From NCBI GenBank assembly GCA_930367205.1, contig OV884011.1, positions 141,791,937-141,855,936 on the forward strand: a stretch of 64,000 nt of DNA. The letters are read 5' to 3'. Origin of the DNA: Acanthosoma haemorrhoidale. Its lineage: Eukaryota > Arthropoda > Insecta > Hemiptera > Acanthosomatidae. Below the pieces are notes generated by a model. That model did no database searches. It had not been told where the DNA came from and saw only the letters and a program-made list of their open reading frames with translations. The first letter of the stretch is position 1. Each line of letters begins with the position of its first letter. Both the position numbers and the translations under genes were made by a program. Positions 55,309-64,000 of this stretch are shown here, in pieces.

Positions 55309-55889
55309 TTGTGATGAAAAATGGGTTCTTTACGACAATAGGAAAAGGTTTGCTCGGTGGCATGATAGGGATGAGGCTTGTGCTCATACTCCACGGCCAT
55401 TACTTCATCGATGGAAAATTTTAATCACAGTTTGGTGGAATGTGACTGGAGTATACACTACTCATTCCTTCGAACTGGAATGACAATTACAACCGAAAAG
55501 TATTGCCAGTACATTGACGAAATGCATGAAAAATTTAAAATTATACGCCCATCACTTGTTAATTGGCATGGCCCAATACTTCTCCACGACAAATTTCGGC
55601 CGCATACATCGTACAAAACAATTGCGAAATTAAATGAATTAAAATATAAAATTTTTCAGCACCCACCTAATTCACCGGATCTTTCGCCAACCGGCTTTCA
55701 TTTATTTAAACATTTAGAACTGTTTTTACGGGCTAAAAAGTACGAAAATGAAGACAGCCTGAAAATATCAGAGTTCATTGATTCTAAAAATCAGAATTTC
55801 TTCAAGACATTTATGCATTAAAATCTCGTTGGGAAAAGTGTATTAAAGTAAATGGACATTTCATTCGCACCAACCTAATACATACCTAT
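55309..55889 (+). pseudogene. Mariner-type transposase relic (C-terminal half)
   Basis: Cut-and-paste DNA transposase fragment. It starts at KWVLYDNRK-type sequence (about 55315), continues with an AEKYCQQ-like TTEKYCQYIDEMH block and then ILLHDKFRPHTS and HPPNSPDLSPTGFHLFKHL. In active mariners the last motif has Asp where this copy has Gly (SPTGF), so the third catalytic Asp is lost. The C-terminus (SRWEKCIKVNGHFI) is in another frame. Shifts lie near 55435 and 55820. The N-terminal DNA-binding half and terminal inverted repeats were not found. Confidence 0.88.
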
Positions 55890-57590
55890 TAATGATATTT
55901 GTTTTTATTTTTCAATTTGTAAATCTAAGCATCTATCCATTTACATAGCTAATTATGAATATGTGTTTTTGTCTGAATAATTTATTTTCAAGGTAGCTCT
56001 TGTTTGATATTTTTGAAATTGTTATTGTTTACAGTTATTTTATTTTATTTTTTTAATTTCTGATAAATACGTGCCTTTTATAAGTATATTTTTTATTATA
56101 TCGTATCTTATGTCTTATATTTTTTTTTATTTTGTAAATTTTATTGGGGACGGGTACTGTCAAAGAACCCGTTTATATGCCAGATAAGTGTTTATTCTTA
56201 ATGCACATGGTCCCTGGATAATAAACACATTATAAATTAATAGTTTATAAATTAATTTCACCTATTTAGGTATCTTCTGGACTTGGAATGAAAAACGTAA
56301 TTATAATATAATTTATCACATCGTCAATTCGTGAAACCTGAATTGGCAATGAGTATCAAACGTCTTGTTAAGCTTAAAGGCCCCTCAACCATTAAAGAGC
56401 TTAAGGAAATACGGCAATAAAAGAGAACAACTCAAACTTTGAATATAAAAAACTATGCTACTGCATACAAGATGAACGCGAACTAGGATTTGTTTTCAAA
56501 ATTTCGTTGTTGAAAAGCTGAAGCAGGAGTGACTTTAAGTAGCGAACTTCCTTCCGTTTAAAAAAGTCCAGTTAGATGACTTTTGGTTGTAATGTGTCCT
56601 AGACCCAGCCCTGCGTAAGTGGTGCACTTATGATGATTAACCTTAAATAGAGGGGGTTGGATACCCCCAAGGAAAGAAAGGATTCCGGAATCCTCTGTTC
56701 TCTCCCTGTGCCTCCTATCGATTCTTGTCCACTTGTTCCGCTTTAATAAGCAGAATGATTGTATGAGTAGGCTCTATCTAATAAGCAGGACAATTCTAGT
56801 ATCGTTCTCTCCCCTTCGCCTTTATTTTTTCCGTCTACTAACTCGGAAGAGCCTCTTCCGGAAAAATGAATTTATTCATAGAACCCTTCATTCTGGGAAT
56901 ATAGGCATCTGCTCTTCAGGGGAACTGGTTGTTTCTCGGTAATATTGGTCTTCTAATCTACAAACAAAGGGCTCTTGCATAAAAACTTTTTGTTTTATTT
57001 TCGCAGGGGGCTGAAGAGAGAGGCTTTACTTTTATTGATGTTAGAAAGGCCAGCATGAGTGCTTTTCTGAAATGATGCAATCGACTAGGAATTTTCAAAG
57101 AATTCAGGAACAACCACGATTTCACGGTATGTTTTGGTTAATGCATAGAAACAGGGACGCATGGTTAATAAAGATGTTAAAATAGGAATTCAAAGTTATT
57201 CTAAATTATAACGTTTTCAATATGTTACCCTGCTTTTAAGATCGACTTTCTGACACCAAGTCTGCTTAACCAATGAAGCTAAGTATTTTTAGTCAAAAAT
57301 TCTGACATTTTTTTAGAATCATTTAATTAATCAACTCATGCCCCGGATCATATTTGAATATTAATCTTGCACTTTATTATTTCGCTAATATATTAAAAAA
57401 AAATAAACTAATCGAAGTACCAAATTTTCAACCAAACAGTTTATACAATTTTTAATAATTTTACATTGCGATTTGTGATTGTTACAAAAGTCTAATGCAC
57501 ATTATACATTCATTGTCTAAACATGTTTAAAAGTGATTGGGCTCGCCTTATGAATCATATACTTAAAACTAACTTACATCTTGATAGAAA
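55890..57590. other. Unassigned DNA
   Basis: No gene recognised. A 16-bp perfect palindrome (56679-56694, arm AGGATTCC) lies in it. Confidence 0.4.
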
Positions 57591-57591
57591 T

Positions 57592-58093
57592 ATACTCTTT
57601 ATTGGGCTATAATTACAATCTGCCTTTTATAAGGCAATCAGTAATTGCGATAAACGCTCTCATTCATACCATATTTACAATTCATCATTCACTCACTCAT
57701 TCATACAATATTTACAGACAGCCCAGAGACCTCCCAAATCCACTGCGAAGAGAGAGCGGAGCCTTGGGAAGTCCCCCACGCTCCTCCGTCAGCCGCGTCA
57801 CCGGATACTAGCCAGTCGAGGCTGACCAAGAGCGCGAGAGCCACAGACGCTCAGGACATGATTGGAGTAACTGGCCATTGCCAGGACCCCCGCTGTCACG
57901 CGTTTATAGCAGGTCACGAGGCCACTGCCGTTTTAGTCTCCGAGGAGGATTATAGGGATGAGTGGCGCAGTGCAATGACTGTGCTACAGGATTAGGGTGG
58001 TTGGAAAGGCCACTGTGGAATTTCATAAACTTAGAAGACATGAGTTCTAGAATGTAGGGTATATTAAGGTCGTTATGAAGGGTTTTGTTGCTG
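57592..58093 (-). mobile_element. Jockey-like LINE, 3' end on the minus strand
   Basis: The 3' UTR and last 60 or so codons of ORF2 (minus strand: NKTLHNDLNIPYILELMSSK, KRQWPRDLL). It begins with the family's terminal aaggcagattgtaatt motif (as its complement near 57615). A 5'-truncated copy, joined at about 58093 to the gypsy fragment. Confidence 0.82.
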
Positions 58094-58099
58094 TTGGAA

Positions 58100-58690
58100 C
58101 TGCCGGACATCCCTGGATGATTCCCATTATTCTTGTTCTATGGCGTTGACTGTCACCGTCCGTGACAGCCAGTCCGACACGACATTTTGCTTGCCGGGCA
58201 TATATACAATATCCATGTTGTACTGGCTAAGGAATTCCTTTCACCTGGTGACATTCGCTGATGACTCCTTCAGTTTCCCTACTCATTCTAACGGCCGGTG
58301 ATCCGTGTGGATTCGGAATATTCTCCCAAATGCATAGGACTGAAAATGATCAATCGCCCAAACGATCCCGAGCAACTCCCGTTCTATTGCGCTGTGGTGC
58401 AGTAGCGCTGTATTGGCTCTCTGCCTCTGTTAGACGTCTACTGGCGTACGCTACTGGCTGGTCTCCTTTGTCTCCCACCTGCGTAGGACAGCTCCCAACG
58501 CGTATTCGCTAGCATCCGTCGTCATTGCAAACTGCTTACTAAAATCGGGAAATGCCAACACCTAGTGTTCCTGCAAACGGCTCATGCACTTTCAAATATT
58601 CGCCTCTAGGTCTGGGGGTGATGATCACCTTTCGTCCCTTTTTCAGGAGGTTGTTGTTAGGTACTAAATACGCCGCCGTTTCCGGGAATA
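58100..58690 (-). pseudogene. Gypsy-class RT/RNase H fragment
   Basis: Minus-strand sequence parallel to 29550-30120 of the intact element, about 75% alike by eye: RNase H and the RT-RNase H connection, with HTDH-type, LERELLG-type and TTDAS-type codons recognisable. Stops and small indels are present. It comes from the same lineage but another, older insertion. Confidence 0.8.
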
Positions 58691-58900
58691 ATCTTAATCT
58701 TAATCCGGTTAAAAACAGATAAAAGAGAAGTAAAAGAGGAACAAAAGACTAACAAGTTCTCGAAATAGACTGCTTTATTTCTATCTGTATCCGACGTATA
58801 TGGGATCATGGGATGATTACGTCCCATGATTGCTTTAATTTCCACTACAGAGCTGTTTATGACTTTAACTAACCTTGTAACGAATATACTCAATGTTATA
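58691..58900 (-). repeat. Diverged gypsy LTR relic
   Basis: Follows the RNase H fragment on the side where a 5' LTR would be. It shares the order actaacaag/gactg-tttattt/hairpin with the intact LTR. The hairpin arms (58807-58815, 58820-58828) have changed sequence but still pair. Confidence 0.55.
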
Positions 58901-61900
58901 TAACATGATCTTGACCGATGAGAAACAGGTAATTACTTTACGCCCCAGGAGAAGTTGACCGAATGCGATCCACGATTTTCCAATATCACTGTGGTGTAGC
59001 CATTTGAAAATGAAGCGTTCATTCTTGAAGAAAGTGGGCATGGAGGAGATGGAAGGTTAGTTGGCAGGGGGTGTGGACCCCCTCTAAGACGAGATATCCT
59101 ACAATTTTGTCCTTGATAAGGGAGGAGAATAAGGGAGAAGTGGTTCGGCAAATACAGAGACCTTTCCGATATCATAGAAGACCAGGCTTATGACGAAGAT
59201 AAAGCCCCCTTCGACTTTGTGACGAACGAATTTGTTAAACAAGTAGAATGAAAGACAATCTACGTCCAATAGTTCATTTTCACATGTTTGTTAATTTTAA
59301 TGACAAAGTTGTTATGCATTTTTAATGATTTTAGTTTCAGCTTTGATTATGTTGCATTAAGTGCTCTGGATAAGTGCTGCGATCTCTCTTAAAGATATCC
59401 AATCTAAGCCTATATTTTCATTTCTAGAACTTCTGATGGTTACTTTTAATGCCTGCTTTGCGTAATCTGATAAAAAAAATAATGAGTGCAAATATTGTAT
59501 GTTTTATCACTTCTATTTTATTGTACGGTTCACCTCAAAATGGCAAATAATTTTCGAGGTACAAGTGATGCACTAATAACATACGAAAGGTATGAAGAAA
59601 TCCTCTGTCTATTCAACACAGGCAGTAGTAAAATTTCAATCGATGTAAAATTTTGAGGGTACGTTCCACAATATTTTAAAATATGTTGATTAGGTTTTGG
59701 TTAAAATACAACAACGAGTTGTAATATAAACAAAATTAAACGTGAAAAAAGTCAAGGGTGTTTCGGTGACTTTTAAAATTACTCCCAGCTGAGAAGCTAT
59801 CTAACGTTTAAAGGTCTTATTTATTGACACCACGGCAAATTTTCAGTAGTTTTTTTTTACGTTAATTATTTAGCCTGTTACTGTTAGTCGTGCCCGAAGG
59901 GTGAGGCTAAACTAAACTTTCGTTCAGGGAAGAGACAATGGACATTCATGTGCCTGTATATAAGAGCGTGTATGTGATGCGTTCTAAGCAGCTTTCAATA
60001 TGTTTTATATCAATATTTTGCTATTTACAAGCTTTTTGTTTCATTTTTCGGTGGACGGTTAAATAAAATGAACTATTTAGTATAGAATTTAGCGAACTTT
60101 TAGGAAACCCCGAACTCGGCCATGTCTCATGATTAACTCTTTAATATTGTTTGCATATATTTGCAAAAATACAATTCAGTGTATATGTTTAAAAATTATG
60201 TTCACTACAAAAAAAAAATCGGCGTTTCCTATGAGACAAAATGTGTGGATAAAGTTAAAATAAATAATATTAAGCATTAAAGAGGAATATTAAAATTAAG
60301 AAAAATTACTAAAAAATCGTTCTTCTTATTTTTGATTCTCCAACCTCTTTCCTGTCTCAAACATTTTGATCGGATGGCATATCAATTTTAATATTGGAAA
60401 CTCACTTACTGAATGCCCATTGGGAACTGAAACCCAATAAAGTAGGTTTTGAGTTTCTCTATGGACCGTATACTAATTTGACTGTGACGATTTTCTCCAT
60501 GACGCTTTTCATCCCGATACCCCTCCCATACAAAGTACACGCGTATGTAAATAGTTAGATAACAGATCCTTGGATCAACGAGTTTCCCCCTTGTTGGATT
60601 ATGGTTCGAAGTAAATAGTGCCTTGATGCCGGTTTATGGCATATATGGGTTATGGCAAGCCTAGAACTATAAAGTAGATGGGTGCCAAGTGGTGCTGCTC
60701 ACACTGGGCCGTTATAGGGCGAGAGTGCCCCCCCGTGTTTCGGTCATTAACACACTCCTGCATAAGGCTGCTTTTGTGTAGGCCCTTCTGCTAACACACT
60801 GACGTCGATAACACGTGGGAGCCACGTGACCCTAGGCTACATTTATCTTCATATCTGCCCGACGGTATAGTGCCCTCTAATTGCTGATATCGTCATTACC
60901 AGGCGCTTGCCCTCGGCCGGTAGATTTACTGCCTAATGCTCTGCTTGATAAAGCTCATTGGTTCCGAAAATAGTGATTTAGTGAACTAAACGGGCAGCCG
61001 CACGGATGTGGATCGTAAAGTTAGTGAATAGTCTGACTAATTGCTGATGATATCTTCATTGGGTGCAGTTCAGTATATTTCTATCTGTCCTCAATTATTT
61101 AAGAAAACTTTTATCTGCATTGAATAGATAGAAGGTCATCGTTACCACCCGGTTATCCAAGAATTCTTTCTCGATTATCTGTTCGCGTGATCGACGTAGA
61201 CAAATAATATGTGAATACAATTTAAGTTCCACTTGATAATACCAAAAATTATGACACTATAACCCTTGGCTGGACAAATATTCTCAATAAATTTACAAAA
61301 ATTGAACGAAGTCTCACAGATAGACATTGGAGGAGGGGGCCAAGTTTAATCCTCTTGAACAGAACTACCGCAATACTAATTTACTCAAAGTTATTATTTT
61401 AGAAATACAAGAGACAGACATAGGTACACATAATGTAGACAATAAAGAGAGAAATATAGAAATATTGGACTTTACCATTAGACTACTAGAGACAGAGTGA
61501 GCTCCTCTCCACAGGTAACCATTAACATGGTGGGGGAAGCTAAACTTCCCCCCTGGTTACAACACTTTATTATTTCTCATACGGTTGATTTCATTCGATC
61601 AATTCATAAAGTGAAGGAACCAGAGATTTTACATGCTGGCCTCATTTGAAATTGGAATGATATGAAAAATTATACCTATCTCCGCAAATCTTAATGGAGC
61701 GTCAATAATTAATTCAGCTACTAAAAGAACATTTATTTTCAGTTTTTTTTTAAGTATAACGATTAATATTGTCATTACCGCCGTGCTTAACTCGGTGCCT
61801 CTCACTTAATCTCCTACCTGTGGGTAGGAAGGATGTTCTAGGAATCAAGGAGGTACATATTAAAAGAGGAGTAAACCATGTTACTTTGTGTTGCGGACCT

Positions 61901-62745
61901 TCGTTTCGCCAATTTTCTATTTACTGGCAACCACAATAATAAAATTGGTTTTTCTAAAACGTCTAATGTCTATGGGTAATTCCTTGGTACCAGACCAGGT
62001 CCTATTCACTCTATACAGATAATCTGAACTGGAAACTCACTTCGTTAAAATCAACCTAATTCTTATAATCAAATTTAATGTGATCATAGAAATAACAATA
62101 AAATATGTAAGACTGTGTTCTATACTATAAAATATGCTCAGCTGTATTGATCAACCCATCGAAACTGCTGCAAACTCGTATAAAACTGCTGCCACTCCAA
62201 CCTTAAAATATGGAGCGCTTGCATGATGAGTAAAGCCTGCTGTAGTTTTCGAGAGTGACTGGCCTATAAAAACGGACATAAATAGGCAATAAAGAAAATA
62301 CGAAGAGGTCATAAAATGTCTAAAAGGTAAACAATGGACGGGGATCCACAGCTGGGCCAAAAACAGTGGCCATCGGTGGAGTCCCCAGAGGAAAAGACGG
62401 TTGGCAGTGATAGTAGGAACCTGTCAATGGTGAAGTATCACCGCGGTTGTGTTTGCGGCTCTGTCTGCTCCGTCCCTCCGGGCCAATAAACAGCGTGGAT
62501 CTGGCCCAAGCCCAGCCACCGCCTACTTATACATACATACATTCCACGCTCCCATGTACTAGCTCATTCAGCTCTTTTGCCCACACTTTCCTCCCCACTC
62601 TGGGATTTATAGTCTGCGAATGGTTCCGTTACAGTGCGTTATTTATCCAGATAGCAACTATAACTAATTCGCTGCACACGAGTTGATCGATATACCTCAA
62701 ATTATACTGACCCCTTTTTTTTTCAAATATATGTTAATTTGAACT
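58901..62745. other. Unassigned DNA
   Basis: No gene recognised. Some GC-richer patches (about 60560-60990, 61490-61560, 62400-62560) have no partner seen here. A TATA-like ctgtatataag lies at about 59955 without a following gene. Confidence 0.4.
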
Positions 62746-62747
62746 TA

Positions 62748-62880
62748 CAGACTAGAACTATGGGGGACAGCGAAACCTTAGAACATAAACTGAGTCCGAA
62801 CATTCTAATCCAAAGTCCTCAGAACTTTAGCCAACGCTTCCTTTTACATTCACAAACCTATCCCTTTACACGATGATACT
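62748..62880 (+). mobile_element. Jockey-like LINE scrap (ORF2 C-terminal part)
   Basis: Reads LELWGTAK, then KVLRTLANASFYIHK and PLHDD, parallel to IELWGTAKKSNIK and VLRTIVNAPYYVTNK of the long copy (50780-50900), with stops. Diverged from the other copies, so old or a related family. Confidence 0.6.
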
Positions 62881-62980
62881 GCTCCATCATCTCCATGTGA
62901 AAAATGTCGCTGAGCTTAATACCATCAAGATTTTCCAAATCTCATGAAAAGCTTTGGACTTATCCAAATGTCATATGTCG

Positions 62981-63745
62981 TGCTCAGGGTTTTATACCTG
63001 AGTATCCCCAAAGTGGGGAGGAGGCGGCCCCCACGGGCTAGGGTCGCTACAACCTCTTAGTCCGGCGAGCACCCAGAAAGAGATAAGACGGGCGGACCTG
63101 TTGTCTTTCACCCTAGCTGCCGACCTAGTCGGTGGGCAGCTTTAATTCGCTTTGATCTGACTCTATAAGATCTTTAGAAGGTGTGTGTGCCCCGACAAAG
63201 CACTGTGTTCAGGAGAAGAGGTACAGGGTAGGTTTATAAGTAGTTTATGTTGTCTTGGAATGACAACGAATTCACACTCGGTATCTAAGGGTAGACGAAA
63301 ACCGTCCAGATCCCAAAGGCGAGCGTGAACCGGAGAGAAGCAGACTGGATTGCCGTGGGAGACACTGCTTGTGAAATTTGCTGGGCCGTCGTCCGCGAGG
63401 GAGAGGTCTCTCCCAAGGAGGTGCTAGTTTTAGCGAGACGAAGGCAGAGATTCCCACTAGGAAGGTGTGGTGTCTGACAAAGCCGGACTAAAACATAGCG
63501 AGGTTAGGAGAGAGATGCAGAGGTAGTTGAATGAGAAGTCCATGGTTTTGAGTAGAGTAGCAGGCGCCAGTGAATAGAGAAAGGAGAGAGTAGTTTTCCA
63601 AGTAACTGCCCGATTCGTTATGTTAATTTGGTCTTAGGCCGAGGCTTATATAGGAGGCCAGGCAGTAGGGTGGGGATAACTCCCCACCTACGACTGTCTC
63701 CCCCACTACTTCAGTCCCTCCTCCCACTCTTACTGACGTCATAAT
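62981..63745 (-). repeat. LTR-like repeat family (ends CCGACA), copy 4, inverted
   Basis: Reverse complement of the family: begins TGTCG at 62981 (the CGACA end), with the shared block in reverse order and TATATAAG (minus strand) at about 63645 preceded by ctggcctcc. From TATA to the end is about 660 bp. The upstream boundary beyond about 63745 is not resolved and the repeat may run to the window edge. Confidence 0.6.
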
Positions 63746-64000
63746 CTTTATTAACATAATAAAAAATAGATACATATTTTCTGATATTCATTTGATGATA
63801 TAGATATAAGGTATGATACGAGAAGAGGGTGACTTATAATTATTTGTGATTAAGAGGTGGCCATAACATCATATAAATGAGGGGAGGCTAAGGTCGTATG
63901 GTCAGCGACGCCAATGAAATATTTATCGGTGAACGAGGTCAAAAAGTAGTTGACATTTCGCTCAGGAGTCTTGTCTATGCGCTCTATAAGCTAAGAAAAA

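Overview
The window is eukaryotic and most likely insect chromosomal DNA. It has AT-rich intergenic sequence, GT-AG introns, a chemoreceptor gene of the insect gustatory-receptor superfamily, and dense insect-type retrotransposons (gypsy-class LTR elements, jockey-like and R1-like LINEs, a mariner relic). Species cannot be told from the sequence; there is nothing bacterial or viral-particle-like. No rRNA gene, canonical tRNA gene or CRISPR array was recognised.

Layout. 1-3.4 kb: unassigned AT-rich DNA. 3.5-5.2 kb: 3' end of a Ty3/gypsy-like element (integrase with one stop, polypurine tract, start of the 3' LTR). 5.2-10 kb: unassigned apart from a dispersed 0.3-kb repeat at 8.9 kb. 10.1-11.25 kb: internally deleted jockey-like LINE. 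12.6-13.3 kb: a repeat ending in CCGACA that recurs at 21-22 kb, 43.8-44.2 kb and, inverted, 63-63.7 kb. 13.7-17.2 kb: R1-like LINE with an uninterrupted 1017-codon reading frame, an unusual 5' junction and a 3' tail with three hairpins. 17.2-20.9 kb: jockey-like LINE on the minus strand. 23.2-26.9 kb: a second LINE family. 27.57-32.93 kb: nearly intact gypsy-class retrotransposon on the minus strand with apparently identical 184-bp LTRs and a TATATA target duplication. 33.6-35.1 kb: decayed relative of it. 35.9-40.3 kb: four-exon gustatory receptor gene, the one host gene recognised. 42.1-43.7 kb and 46.65-51.4 kb: further jockey-like copies. 55.3-55.9 kb: mariner transposase relic. 57.6-58.9 kb: LINE 3' end joined to a gypsy fragment. 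59-64 kb: mostly unassigned, with one LINE scrap and one inverted repeat copy.

How it fits together. The region is a nest of retroelements of different ages around one chemoreceptor gene. The gypsy element at 27.6 kb is youngest by LTR identity; two single-base homopolymer insertions and one in-frame UGA are all that break its gag-pol reading frame. The same family left relics at 33.6 and 58.1 kb, and a stem-loop in its LTR is kept in all of them. The jockey-like family has at least seven copies or fragments here, which show its 5' end, ORF1, ORF2 and 3' end. The receptor's last intron holds retroelement-derived repeats, and a dispersed repeat with a polyadenylation signal begins about 33 bp after its stop codon.

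Coordinates of repeat ends are by-eye estimates unless a terminal motif is given. Family assignments rest on motifs read in the translations, not on searches.
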